From: Alphaproteobacteria bacterium
Lineage (GTDB): Bacteria > Pseudomonadota > Alphaproteobacteria > Micropepsales > Micropepsaceae
Direction: 5' to 3'
DNA length: 64,000 nt
Assembly: GCA_947474645.1 (NCBI GenBank)
Contig: CANJJD010000012.1
Coordinates: forward strand, 1 to 64,000
Part shown: positions 1-9,064 of the stretch, piece after piece
How positions within the stretch are numbered: the stretch's first letter is position 1
How the letters are laid out: each line of letters opens with the position of its first letter
Made by a program: the position numbers and the translations under genes
The notes under the pieces: model-generated
Seen by the model: the letters and a program-made list of their open reading frames with translations, nothing else
What the model was told of the DNA's origin: nothing
The model's database searches: none

Positions 1-72
1 CACCCCATCCACCAACTGCCCTAATAGGGCCTGGGATTACGATAAATATCCATCTCTTTTGGAGGTAGCCGC

Positions 73-546
73 GTGTCAGATATCGAGGCAAGAGCACTAG
101 ACCGCATAGCTGATGAAACTGATTCTGACGCGCTCCTAAATTACGCGCGTAACGCTCGCGGCAAGTCGCCGACGGTTGAACAGGCTGCGCTCCGCCGTTT
201 AGCTCATGTATCAGCTAAGCACGCACCGGGGACCGTGGAACATGCCTGCTGGGCTATGGTGCATACCGTCGAAGCGACACGCAGACTAAGCGGCCGCAAA
301 GTATTTCGTATGAATCGCATGCGTCCTAAGATCGAGAGAGACGGCGAAATCGCCGCTCTGGAGTATTGCGCGATAAATGAGACAGACGGATTCAGAGAAA
401 TATTGGATTACGGTATGCCAGAACTAACCGCAGAAGCCATCGTGCTACGCTTTCCCGATCAATTCAGTGAAGCAGCCAAGGCTGCTGCCCGGTCACGTCT
501 AAATCAGGCCGGCATCCCGGATGACGACTTAGAGTCGCGCAAGTAG
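73..546 (+). CDS. Hypothetical protein, lower-GC orphan
   Basis: The gene starts at a GTG with a clear GGAGG ribosome binding site at 61-65, giving 157 residues. I recognise no family. The protein is soluble-looking, helical and charged, with no signal peptide or membrane segment. Its base composition is close to 50% GC over several stretches (for example about 42% over 361-420), well below the surrounding genes, and its codon use includes many A/T-ending codons, which suggests acquisition by transfer. It stands alone, convergent with the NHL-repeat gene whose end lies 13 bases away. It could be a remnant or cargo of a mobile region lying to the left of the window. Confidence 0.7.
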   Translation: MSDIEARALDRIADETDSDALLNYARNARGKSPTVEQAALRRLAHVSAKHAPGTVEHACWAMVHTVEATRRLSGRKVFRMNRMRPKIERDGEIAALEYCAINETDGFREILDYGMPELTAEAIVLRFPDQFSEAAKAAARSRLNQAGIPDDDLESRK

Positions 547-559
547 CTTCTTCCCAGAT

Positions 560-1516
560 CTACTCCCTTTTTACCTTCGTCATCCGGCCGAACTGGTTGA
601 ACTCCGTCACCAGCAGGTTACCCTTGCTGTCATAGGTGACGCCGTGCACGGCGTAGAACTTGTCCGGCTGCCAGATGGCGGGCGTGGCCTTGTTGGACTT
701 GGTCTGGTCGGCGGTGTCGTTCTGGCCGATGGTGGCGGCGACCTTTCCGTCCTTGTCCAGGATGGTGACGCGGCCATCCAGTTCTCCCACTGCCAGTTCG
801 TCCTTGTAGATCGCCATGGCGCTGGGAAGGCGCAGGTTTTCCGCCACCACCCCTTGAAACTTGCCATCCAGGCTCATCGCCAGGATGCGGTTGTGGCGCC
901 GGTCGGTGGCAAGCAAGCGCGCCGGCTTGGAACGCGTATCGATCACGATCTTGTGGGCGGTGTCGAAGCTAAAGGGCTCGGCCTTGCCGCCGAAGCTGGC
1001 GAGATATTTGCCGGCCTTGTCGAAACGGTGGATGTAATTGGTGCCATAGCCGTCGGTGACATAGATGTCGCCATTGGGCGCCACGGCGATGCCGGTGATG
1101 TTGGTGGCGGGCTTGCCGGTGGCATGTTCCTGGTACTGGTCGGCGATTGTGGCCTTTGCGGACAAGTCCAGCACGGTGCGGCCGTCCAGTTGCATCACGA
1201 CAATGTGCTGGGTCAGCCGGCTGACGCCATAGATCTTGCCATTGGCGATGATGAAGCCGTGAAAGTCGGTCTGCGCGCCGGGCACATTGCGCAGGTAACG
1301 GCCGTCTGCGCTGTAAACCTGGATACCGGCATGCGCCCCGCCCTGGACGCTGACATAGATCTCGCCCTTGGGCGACACAGCGATGTCGCCATGGGAATCC
1401 CCGATGGTCGCCATGCCTTCGGGCGGGGTGAAGTATTTTGTGTCCATGGTGAAAGTGGCCGCCTGGGCCGTCCCCATCGCTGCAACAAACATCAGGCCGT
1501 AAATCAATTTCTTCAT
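560..1516 (-). CDS. Exported NHL-repeat beta-propeller protein
   Basis: A 318-residue protein with a signal peptide (MKKLIYGLMFVAAMGTAQA) followed by NHL-type propeller blades, visible as repeats such as GIAVAPNGDIYVTDGYG and GVTYDSKGNLLVTEFN. This resembles the peptidyl-amidating-lyase-like NHL proteins of bacteria, which act in the periplasm, but catalytic residues cannot be assigned from sequence alone. The start at 1516 was chosen because its ATG overlaps the stop of the upstream cytochrome b561 gene as ATGA and is followed by the signal peptide. It is the last gene of the five-gene minus-strand operon that starts at 7632, so it probably works with its exported redox partners. Confidence 0.85.
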   Translation of the reverse strand: MKKLIYGLMFVAAMGTAQAATFTMDTKYFTPPEGMATIGDSHGDIAVSPKGEIYVSVQGGAHAGIQVYSADGRYLRNVPGAQTDFHGFIIANGKIYGVSRLTQHIVVMQLDGRTVLDLSAKATIADQYQEHATGKPATNITGIAVAPNGDIYVTDGYGTNYIHRFDKAGKYLASFGGKAEPFSFDTAHKIVIDTRSKPARLLATDRRHNRILAMSLDGKFQGVVAENLRLPSAMAIYKDELAVGELDGRVTILDKDGKVAATIGQNDTADQTKSNKATPAIWQPDKFYAVHGVTYDSKGNLLVTEFNQFGRMTKVKRE

Positions 1517-2187
1517 GGTACCCCCTGGAAAAAGACCCACGCCACGATGCCGGCGGTCAGGGCCAGGAGCAGCAGCGCGATATAAAGACGCGTGAAATTC
1601 AAATTCAATCCGGCCGGCACATGCCGGGGATGCTTCTTGCCGGTGAACATGGCGCCCACCAGATTGTGGTTCCTGACCAGCAGGTAAAAGCCCACCGCCA
1701 CGACATGCAGCCAGATCAGCGCCAGGATGATGTTGTAAATGGTGCCATGCAGGCCGGTGATGCGGGTGGAGACATCGTCGCTGACCCACAGCGCCAGCGG
1801 CCCGGTAAACTTGAGGCCGTCGTTGGAGAACAGGCCGGTCAGGGCCTGGGCCAGCAGCACGGCGATCATCAGCGCCACCATCCATCCCCCGGCGGGATTG
1901 TGGCCGGCATAGAGCGCGCCGTCCCGCCACCGCAAGTAAGCCATCACCTTGTTCGGCGGATGCAGGAAATTGATAAAGCGCGAGGTGGTGGAGCCGAACA
2001 GGCCCCACAGAAGGCGGAACAGAAGCAGCGCCAGCAAGGTCAGCCCCGACCACAGATGCACCCGCATGAAGCCGTTATCAGCACTGAACCAGGACACTGC
2101 CACCAGCACCACCACGGTCCAGTGGAAGATGCGGGTGGGCACATCCCACACCAGCACATGCGCGTCCGTCTTCACGGGGTCATTCAT
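1513..2187 (-). CDS. Cytochrome b561 family membrane protein
   Basis: A 224-residue integral membrane protein of the Ni,Fe-hydrogenase/cytochrome b561 type. It has about four hydrophobic segments with histidines placed as heme ligands: RIFHW near residue 18, MRVHLW near 38, and a segment containing IWLHVV in the second half, followed by a short loop with GKKHPRH. Such proteins carry electrons between the quinone pool and periplasmic c-type cytochromes. The start at 2187 overlaps the end of the upstream cytochrome c gene by 8 bases, and the stop overlaps the next gene as ATGA. This points to translational coupling within the cytochrome operon. Confidence 0.88.
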   Translation of the reverse strand: MNDPVKTDAHVLVWDVPTRIFHWTVVVLVAVSWFSADNGFMRVHLWSGLTLLALLLFRLLWGLFGSTTSRFINFLHPPNKVMAYLRWRDGALYAGHNPAGGWMVALMIAVLLAQALTGLFSNDGLKFTGPLALWVSDDVSTRITGLHGTIYNIILALIWLHVVAVGFYLLVRNHNLVGAMFTGKKHPRHVPAGLNLNFTRLYIALLLLALTAGIVAWVFFQGVP

Positions 2188-3121
2188 GGCTGCCCCCATA
2201 GACGGCGACACCGCGTGCCTTGAGCGGCTCCAACGCGGCATCGCTGACGCCGGTATCCACCACGCTGAGGGACTTGAGCGCCTTGTGGCCAGCCAAGGCT
2301 TCCATGGTCTTGTCCGTGATCTTGGTATTGGCCAGCCGCAGCAGCCGCATCGAGGTCATGGTGGCCAGCATCGGGGCCGAGGCATCCGCAATGGCGGTGC
2401 CCGACAGGTCCGCACGGACGATATGGGCCGCAAGCGGCGACAGCGCAGCAAGATTGGCATCGCTAAACCTAGCGCCCTTCAGCGAGGCATCCACTTCCAG
2501 GTCAGCGGAGTCGCGGGCTTCATAGGCGATCAGGCCGGGAAAGAGCGCTTGCAGGTCTTTCACCGCCGCCGCCAGCGGTGCGCGCCGTCTCTGCACGGTG
2601 GCGGGGTCACTTTGCGGAATCGTCACTTCCATCACGGGCTTTGGCGCGCCCTTGATCTCGCGCACCTCGCCCGAGGCGCCGGCGGCGATCCACAGCTTGA
2701 TCACTGTTACCTCGTCCGCCGTCAGGGGCGTCTTGCCGCTGGGCGGCATGGCCTTGTCATCCGTTGGCGGCAGGCTGATGCGGCGGAACAGCTCGCTGGC
2801 TTTGGTATCGCCCGGCACGATCACCGCGCCATCCGCACCGCCGCGCATCACCGCGGCGAAACTGTCCAGCCGCAACTGACCCTTCTCGCGGGTTTCGCCA
2901 TGACAGCCGGCGCAACGGGACTCAAACAAGGGCGCGACCCGTACGGCATAAAAAGACCCGGGCGCCGCGCGTGGCACCGCTTCCAGTCCAATGGACTGCA
3001 ATGTGCTGTGCAAGAAAGCCGGATGCGCCCACATCGCCACGCCCAACCCAAGCACCGTCAACAGCGCCACACAGGCGAGATAGGCCGGCGCCGACATGCG
3101 CCCGGGACCGAAATCCGCCAT
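2180..3121 (-). CDS. Membrane-anchored cytochrome c (PSCyt1) with leucine-rich-repeat tail
   Basis: A 313-residue protein. An N-terminal membrane anchor (about residues 12-33) is followed by a cytochrome c domain with the heme motif CAGCH at residues 70-74 and a GDTKASELFRRI/MPP segment typical of the Planctomycete cytochrome c (PSCyt1) family. The C-terminal half (about 195-310) has spaced LRR-like units (LRLANTKITDKTMEALAGH, LSVVDTGVSDAALEPL). It would sit in the cytoplasmic membrane facing the periplasm and pass electrons to or from the cytochrome b561 encoded just downstream. The heme-plus-LRR combination is known from Planctomycetes and Verrucomicrobia and is less usual in Alphaproteobacteria. 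Confidence 0.85.
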   Translation of the reverse strand: MADFGPGRMSAPAYLACVALLTVLGLGVAMWAHPAFLHSTLQSIGLEAVPRAAPGSFYAVRVAPLFESRCAGCHGETREKGQLRLDSFAAVMRGGADGAVIVPGDTKASELFRRISLPPTDDKAMPPSGKTPLTADEVTVIKLWIAAGASGEVREIKGAPKPVMEVTIPQSDPATVQRRRAPLAAAVKDLQALFPGLIAYEARDSADLEVDASLKGARFSDANLAALSPLAAHIVRADLSGTAIADASAPMLATMTSMRLLRLANTKITDKTMEALAGHKALKSLSVVDTGVSDAALEPLKARGVAVYGGSHE

Positions 3122-3136
3122 TGGCGCATCAACCCG

Positions 3137-4645
3137 TCATGCCAGGATTTCGGAGACGATGCGGGCGGACTTCACCCCGGTGAGCTTCTGGTCCAGCCCC
3201 TGATAGGGATAGTTCAGCTTGCGGTAATCGAAACCCAGCAGATACAGCATGGTGGCGTGCAGGTCGCGCACCTCCACCGGATTGCGCGTGATCGAATAGC
3301 CCAGATCGTCGGTTTCGCCATGGCTGATGCCGTGCTTGATGCCGCCTCCCGCCATGAACAGGGTAAAGCAGCCGGGATGGTGATCGCGTCCGATGAATTC
3401 CATTTCCTGGCCGCCGCGATTTTCCCACATGGGGGTGCGGCCGAACTCGCCGCCCCAGATCACCAGCGTATCTTCCAAAAGCCCGCGCTGTTTCAGATCG
3501 GCCAGCAGCGCCGCGGTGGGCTGATCGGTTTCCTTGCAGCGCTTGACCAGGCCGACATTCACCCCCTCGTCCACCGGCGTGCCATGGGAATCCCAGCCCC
3601 AGTGATAAAGCTGGATGAAGCGCACGCCGCGCTCGGCCAGCCGCCGCGCCACCAGGCAGTTGTTGGCATAGCTGGTCTTGCCCGGCTCGGCGCCATAGCG
3701 TTCCAGCACCTTGGCCGGTTCTTTTTTGATGTCCATGGCGTCGCTGGCTTCCATCTGCATGCGGAAAGCCATTTCATATTGGGCGATGCGGGTGACGGTT
3801 TCGGGATTGCCGAATTCCTTGTAGGCGTGGCGGTTGATCTCATCCACCGCGTCCAGCACCTGGCGGCGCTCCGGCCTTGTGACGCCTTGGGGGTTCTGCA
3901 GATACAGCACCGGCTCGCCGGCCGAGCGGCAGGGCACGCCCTGATAGACGCTCGGCAAATAGCCCGAACCCCAGAGCGGCTTTCCGGCATTAGCGGTGGT
4001 GCCGCCGTTGGAGATCAGCACGATGAAACCCGGCAGGTTCTGGTTCTCGCTGCCGAGCCCATAGGTGATCCAGGAGCCCAACGAAGCATGGCCCAGCCGC
4101 GCATCGCCGGTATGGACCAGAAGCTGGGCCGGGGCGTGATTGAACTGGTCGGTCTTCATCGATTTGATGATGCACAGATCGTCCACCTGCTTTTCCAGGT
4201 GGGGCAGCCGGTCGGAGATCCAGGCGCCACTCTTGCCCGCCTGGTGGAAGGGAAACATCGGCCCCAGCAGCTTGGGAACGCCCTGGATGAAGGCGAAGCG
4301 CTTGCCCGCGAGCAAGGATTGCGGGCATTCCTGGCCGTGAAAGCGCTTGAGAATCGGCTTGTAGTCGAACAGGTCGAGCTGGCTGGGCGAGCCGCCCATG
4401 TGCAGATAGATTACCCGCTTGACCTTGGCGCGGAATTGCGGCGGCAGCACCGACAGCGGGGTGGACGGATCGCGCACGAAATTCAGCGCGGTCGGATCGC
4501 CATGTGGCGCCGGCGCCGCCATCGCCGAGTTCATGAACAAGGCGCCCAGCCCGCCGGCGCCCCAGCCGACAAACTGGCGGCGGGTCTGGGCCTCGACTTG
4601 CAGGTAATCGGCCATCAGGTCGTCATTCTTGCGATCGGACATCAT
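3137..4645 (-). CDS. DUF1501 domain protein, Tat-exported
   Basis: A 502-residue member of the DUF1501 family (sulfatase-like alkaline phosphatase fold). The N-terminus holds a twin-arginine-type signal (TRRQFVGWGAGGLGALF, about residues 21-37). Family signatures include YLHMGGSPSQLDLFD, HAPAQLLVHTGD, YHWGWDSHG and GGEFGRTPMWE. Members are almost always paired with DUF1549/DUF1553 proteins; their reaction is unproven, with secreted polymer or sulfate-ester metabolism suggested. The start at 4645 uses the first of two adjacent ATGs, and its A overlaps the TAA of the upstream gene (TAATG), indicating coupling. Second gene product in the 7632-to-560 operon. Confidence 0.9.
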   Translation of the reverse strand: MMSDRKNDDLMADYLQVEAQTRRQFVGWGAGGLGALFMNSAMAAPAPHGDPTALNFVRDPSTPLSVLPPQFRAKVKRVIYLHMGGSPSQLDLFDYKPILKRFHGQECPQSLLAGKRFAFIQGVPKLLGPMFPFHQAGKSGAWISDRLPHLEKQVDDLCIIKSMKTDQFNHAPAQLLVHTGDARLGHASLGSWITYGLGSENQNLPGFIVLISNGGTTANAGKPLWGSGYLPSVYQGVPCRSAGEPVLYLQNPQGVTRPERRQVLDAVDEINRHAYKEFGNPETVTRIAQYEMAFRMQMEASDAMDIKKEPAKVLERYGAEPGKTSYANNCLVARRLAERGVRFIQLYHWGWDSHGTPVDEGVNVGLVKRCKETDQPTAALLADLKQRGLLEDTLVIWGGEFGRTPMWENRGGQEMEFIGRDHHPGCFTLFMAGGGIKHGISHGETDDLGYSITRNPVEVRDLHATMLYLLGFDYRKLNYPYQGLDQKLTGVKSARIVSEILA

Positions 4646-7632
4646 TACCTCGTCAGGCCTGCGTCCAGGTTGAACAGTGCGCTTGCCACCGCCGTCATGC
4701 CGCGCGCGCCGTTCAGTTTGCCCAGCGCGGCCAGTTCGGCCGCATCCAGGTCGCGCGATAGCACCAGGCGCGCGCCGTAATTCAGCCGGCCGTTCAGGTC
4801 GCCCGGTCCCTCCTTGGCCATGCGCCGCGCCAGGGCTTGGGCGGCCTGCTGGAATACCGGATCGTTCAGGGTCACCAGCGCCTGCAGCGGCGTGTTGGTG
4901 GGGATGCGGCGCGGGCTGGAAAGCTGGCGGTCGGCGGCGTCGAACGTCACGAAGCTGGGATAGATCGCGGTGCGCTTGATGAAGGTATAGACCGCGCGGC
5001 GATAGCGGTCGGCGCCGGTGGAGTCCTTCCAGCGTTCCGGATTGTTGGCTTCGACATTCCACACGCCATTGGGTTGCTGCGGCATCACCGGCGGGCCGCC
5101 CATCTGTGGGTTGAGCAAGCCGCTGGCCAGCAGCGCCTGGTCGCGGATCATCTCGGCGCTCAGCCGTTGCTGGGGCCCTCGCGCCAACAGGCGATTGCGC
5201 GGATCGCGCGCTTGCAGCGCTGGCGGGGTGCGCGCGCTTTGGCGATAGGCGGCGCTGGTCACCAATTCGCGCAGCAGCGCCTTCTGGTTCCAGTGCAGGT
5301 CGTTCTGGAAATGCAGCGCCAGCCAGTCCAGCAGTTGCGGATGGCTGGGCATTTCGCCGGCGCTGCCGAAATCTTCCAGGGTTTCGACCAGGCCGGTGCC
5401 GAACAGTTGCTCCCAGGCGCGGTTCACCGCCACCCGCGCCGTCAGCGGCTGGTCGGGTGCGAAGAACCAGCGCGCCAGGGTCAACCGGTTGCGCGGCGCA
5501 TGGGCCGGCAGCTGGGGGAACAGCGCCGGTGTGGCGGCCGGAAGGTCCGGGCCGATCTTGGTGAGGAAACTGCCGCGCTCGAATTCCAGAGTGGGCCGCC
5601 GGTCATAGGCCGGCTGCTCGACCATCACCGGCAGCCGCACACCGGGCATGTCTTTCAACCGGCGCTCGATCGCTTCCAGCCGCGCGTATTTCTTTTCCAG
5701 CTCCGGCGCCTTGGCCAGCGTCGTCCAGCCTGCATCGCTGCTGGCCGAAACGCGCAGCCGCGGCACCGCCGACTGGGCGGCATTGATCAACTCGCCATGG
5801 GTCAGTTGCAGCTTCAGGCTGGCGCCCGCCGTCAGCACCAGCGGATTTTCCGGCACCGCCACCACCCATTTGGTCACGGACAAAGCGGAATTGGCCATGA
5901 AGCCGCTGGCCTGCACCAGGCGCGGCATCACCGGCCCGGGTTTGGCGGCGTTGCGCAACATGCGCTTGATATTGCCTTCGACATCGGCAATCGAATCCGG
6001 CGCCACAAGGCGGAAGGCGATCTTTTCAGATTTGCCGTCACGCACCAGCCAGGCATCGATCCGGTTGGCGACAAAGCCGCGTTCCGGCGAATGCCGCGCC
6101 TTGGCGGGATTGCCGGGCGGCACTTCCAGGCGCAGCGCCGTCAGTTGCGGCACGTTGCCAGCGAGGACGAATTCAAACACCGAATTCATCGGCACGGTAC
6201 CGGTCTGTTCGGCCATGCCGCCCTTGAGGCGGAAGCCGGCGTGCGGCGGTTCTGCCCTGGCCTTTGCCAGATCGGTGCGCAACTGTTTCTGGCGCTTGGC
6301 ATCCTTGTTTTCGGCCAAGGCCAAAGCGCGCTCCAGCGCCAGGGCCCCGCTCACCGTGCCGCTGCGGATCGGCAGCGGTGTCCATTTTGCCCGCGCCGCG
6401 GCCTGGCGGCTGGAATCGACGATAGCGCCGCGCATGCTTTCGGCCTCGCCCTGGAGGGCATAGGCCTCGCCATGCAGCGCCTTGTCGTTGGGCACTTGCA
6501 GCACCGGCCAATCATCGGCCAGCGACTTGTCGAAGGCGATGTCGGCATCGCGCGACGTATTGAAGAAGGCCAGGAACTTGTAATATTCGCTGTGCCGGAT
6601 CGGATCGTACGGATGCGAATGGCATTGCACGCAATTCATGGTGACGCCGTTCAGCACCGACCAGGTGGTGGATGCCCGGTCCATCACCGCGGCCAGCCGG
6701 AATTCCTCGTTGTCGGTGCCGCCCTCGTCATTGGCGGCGGTCTGGCGATGGAAGGCGGTGGCGATGCGGTCATCGAAGCTGGCTTGAGGTAACAAGTCGC
6801 CCGCCAACTGCTTGATGACAAACTGGTCGTAGGGAAGATTGCTGTTCAGCGCCCCGATCACCCAGTCGCGATAATGCCAGACCGGTCGGCTATGGTCCTT
6901 TTCGAAGCCCTTGGTGTCGCCGTAACGCGCCAGGTCCAGCCACAGCGATGCCCAGCGTTCGCCATAGCGCGGTGACGCCAGCAGGCGGTCCACCTGTTTC
7001 TCGTAGACGTTCTTGGAATTGTCGGCCAGGAAGGCCGCCTGCTCCTGCGGCGTGGGCGGCATGCCGGTGATGTCCAGCGAAACCCGGCGCAGCAAGGCCG
7101 GTTTGTCGGCTTCCGGCGACGGCGCAAGCTTTTCTTTTTCCAACCGCGCCAGGATAAAGCGGTCCAGCGGCTGGCGCACCCAACCTTGCCGCACGGTCGC
7201 GGGCAGCGCCTGCGGCTTGGGCGGGACAAAGGCCCAGTAGTTTTCCCATTGCGCGCCTTCCTCGATCCATTGGCGCAGCAGCGCGATCTGGGCAGGCGCC
7301 AGCGGCTTGCCATGCAGCGGCATGCGGATTTCCGGATCATTGGACGTGATCCGCGCCATCAGCTCGGACGCGCGCGGGCTGCCCGGCACCACGATGGGGC
7401 GGCCCGACTTGGCCTTGCCCAGCGCCTGCTCGCGATAGGAGAAGGACACCCCGCCCGCCTGCTTCACCCCGCCATGGCAGGCGACGCAATTGCTGTTGAA
7501 GATGGGGCGGATGTCGAGGTTGAAATCTATTTTGTGCGGGTCAGGCGCCGGCCTGAGGGTCATGGTGCTGGCGACAACCACCGTGGCGGTCGCAACAACC
7601 GCCACCACGGCCAATGTCACCGGCTTTCCCAT
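4645..7632 (-). CDS. DUF1549/DUF1553 (PSCyt1-PSCyt2-PSD1) multi-domain cytochrome protein
   Basis: A 995-residue exported protein. Domains in order: N-terminal signal or anchor (about residues 5-25); Planctomycete cytochrome c domain with CVACH at 49-53; DUF1549 (about 155-370), which carries a second CxxCH (CVQCHSHPYDP, near 335); a middle region with beta-rich carbohydrate-binding-like character; and DUF1553 (about 700-960). Such proteins dominate planctomycete genomes and are thought to be periplasmic multi-domain oxidoreductases, but no reaction has been established. It is the first gene of a tight minus-strand operon with DUF1501, PSCyt1-LRR, cytochrome b561 and NHL-repeat genes. The 127 bases upstream (7633-7759) hold no gene and presumably the operon promoter. 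Confidence 0.92.
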   Translation of the reverse strand: MGKPVTLAVVAVVATATVVVASTMTLRPAPDPHKIDFNLDIRPIFNSNCVACHGGVKQAGGVSFSYREQALGKAKSGRPIVVPGSPRASELMARITSNDPEIRMPLHGKPLAPAQIALLRQWIEEGAQWENYWAFVPPKPQALPATVRQGWVRQPLDRFILARLEKEKLAPSPEADKPALLRRVSLDITGMPPTPQEQAAFLADNSKNVYEKQVDRLLASPRYGERWASLWLDLARYGDTKGFEKDHSRPVWHYRDWVIGALNSNLPYDQFVIKQLAGDLLPQASFDDRIATAFHRQTAANDEGGTDNEEFRLAAVMDRASTTWSVLNGVTMNCVQCHSHPYDPIRHSEYYKFLAFFNTSRDADIAFDKSLADDWPVLQVPNDKALHGEAYALQGEAESMRGAIVDSSRQAAARAKWTPLPIRSGTVSGALALERALALAENKDAKRQKQLRTDLAKARAEPPHAGFRLKGGMAEQTGTVPMNSVFEFVLAGNVPQLTALRLEVPPGNPAKARHSPERGFVANRIDAWLVRDGKSEKIAFRLVAPDSIADVEGNIKRMLRNAAKPGPVMPRLVQASGFMANSALSVTKWVVAVPENPLVLTAGASLKLQLTHGELINAAQSAVPRLRVSASSDAGWTTLAKAPELEKKYARLEAIERRLKDMPGVRLPVMVEQPAYDRRPTLEFERGSFLTKIGPDLPAATPALFPQLPAHAPRNRLTLARWFFAPDQPLTARVAVNRAWEQLFGTGLVETLEDFGSAGEMPSHPQLLDWLALHFQNDLHWNQKALLRELVTSAAYRQSARTPPALQARDPRNRLLARGPQQRLSAEMIRDQALLASGLLNPQMGGPPVMPQQPNGVWNVEANNPERWKDSTGADRYRRAVYTFIKRTAIYPSFVTFDAADRQLSSPRRIPTNTPLQALVTLNDPVFQQAAQALARRMAKEGPGDLNGRLNYGARLVLSRDLDAAELAALGKLNGARGMTAVASALFNLDAGLTR

Positions 7633-7759
7633 GAAGATTCCCTTGGCGGCAGCCTTTCTGGCGCGGCTGCTTTGCCGGCATTTTCAACCCCGGGCCAGGG
7701 AAAAGCAACACGGGGCGGAATCAGAAAATCGTTGCAGTGCAGTATTTTACGGCGAATCG

Positions 7760-8992
7760 CTAAACCGCCAACAGAGCCTGGCGCAGCCGGTTGGCAACGA
7801 TCACATCCTCGCCGGGCTGTAGCATCCAGACACCCACGATGATGGCGTCCTCGGCATTGGGCAGGCCCGCCGAGCCCGAGCGCCGCCCGGTGGCCGGGTT
7901 CAGCTCGATGGAGGGCGTACCGGCCCGCAGTGCCGCGGAGATTTCCAGCGGCGGGCGGTGTTTGGCCTGGTCATAGCGGATCAACAGGTGCGGGATGGCA
8001 TTGGCCAGCGGCGGCACGAAGATCTCGTATGTCACGCCGGGAATGTCCTTCAGCCGGGCGGCGATGCGCTCGGCGCGGGCGCGGAATTCCGCCTGCATGC
8101 CCTCGTCCGTCTGGGACAGGAACCAGTCCACCGCGGCGACCATGCCGACGATCTGTTCCTTGGCCACCTTCATGCCCCGGCCAACGGTTTCGTCGCGCGG
8201 GCTGCTGCTCCAGGTGGCGGCCTCGATCAGGTCCTTGCGGCCCAGCAGCAGGCCGGCATTCTGCGGCCCGCGAATGCCCTTGCCGCCCGAGAAGGTGACC
8301 AGGTCAAAGCCCATTTGGGTATAGGCCCAGAGATTGGAGATGGGCGGCACATCGGCGGCGGCGTCGTTGAAACACGGCACACCATGGGCATGGGCCACCC
8401 GGACCCAGTCCTCGCGGCTGATCTGGCCATGCTCGGCGGCATTGAAGAAATGGCACATCACCGTCTTGGGGGTGAAGGCCGCCTCATACTGCGCCAGCGT
8501 TTCCACTTCGACAAAACGGGTGCCGCAATTTCGGATGGCATGGTCATAGCCGTAACGGTGGCCCTTCTGGACGATGACCTCGTTCTTCAGGCCGTCCACT
8601 TCCAGCGGCAACAGCGCGACCGCCGCGCGGTTGCCCACCGTCATGCAGGCGGCGGTGCCAAGCGTCAGGGCCGCGGAGGCGCCCGCCGTCACCATCGCCG
8701 CCTCGCAACGGAGGCGGCGGGCGATATATTCGCCGGACTTCTGCTGCAGTTCGGCCAGCCGCACCGGGCTCATGGCGGCGGCGTCCACCGCCGCGCGCAC
8801 CTGCGGCGGCATGGTCGAGGCGGTCAGCGCGGTATAGGTGCCCGCCGCATTGATGATCTTGGTAACCCCCAGCTTGGCGTAATAGTCCGTGGCCGGAACG
8901 GCGGCCTCGGCGCCGGGCGCAATGCCGGCCACGCCACCGGCCGCCATCAGGTTGCGGGTCCAGGAAAAGAAGCTGCGGCGTGTTTTTGTCAT
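7760..8992 (-). CDS. SelA-like PLP-dependent enzyme with Tat-type signal
   Basis: A 410-residue pyridoxal-phosphate enzyme of the SelA/D-glucosaminate-6-phosphate ammonia-lyase-like group (aminotransferase fold I). The PLP lysine is visible in FSGGKGIRGPQNAG, preceded by a Asp-containing FNDAAADVPP segment. The N-terminus reads TKTRRSFFSWTRNLM followed by an Ala-rich stretch ending EAA, which looks like a twin-arginine signal with a cleavage site near residue 30. An exported PLP enzyme of this group is unusual. The start at 8992 gives this signal; longer upstream frames are not coding-like. It is divergent from the amidase at 9065, sharing a 72-base promoter gap. The substrate cannot be told; an amino acid or amino sugar derivative is likely. 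Confidence 0.85.
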   Translation of the reverse strand: MTKTRRSFFSWTRNLMAAGGVAGIAPGAEAAVPATDYYAKLGVTKIINAAGTYTALTASTMPPQVRAAVDAAAMSPVRLAELQQKSGEYIARRLRCEAAMVTAGASAALTLGTAACMTVGNRAAVALLPLEVDGLKNEVIVQKGHRYGYDHAIRNCGTRFVEVETLAQYEAAFTPKTVMCHFFNAAEHGQISREDWVRVAHAHGVPCFNDAAADVPPISNLWAYTQMGFDLVTFSGGKGIRGPQNAGLLLGRKDLIEAATWSSSPRDETVGRGMKVAKEQIVGMVAAVDWFLSQTDEGMQAEFRARAERIAARLKDIPGVTYEIFVPPLANAIPHLLIRYDQAKHRPPLEISAALRAGTPSIELNPATGRRSGSAGLPNAEDAIIVGVWMLQPGEDVIVANRLRQALLAV

Positions 8993-9064
8993 TTTGTCCC
9001 CCAGGCCCCGCGATATTAGTCCGAAGATTGTGCTAGGCAAAGGCGAGCCATTTATGGACCTGCC

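Noticed and set aside
18-30. Palindrome GCCCTAATAGGGC at the window start
   Set aside because: Too short, and with no T run or neighbour to explain; it may be the end of a gene outside the window.
1949-6792. Long plus-strand open frames opposite the cytochrome operon
   Set aside because: They mirror the minus-strand DUF1501 and DUF1549/DUF1553 genes; no ribosome binding site, no domain, and skewed His/Gln-rich composition.
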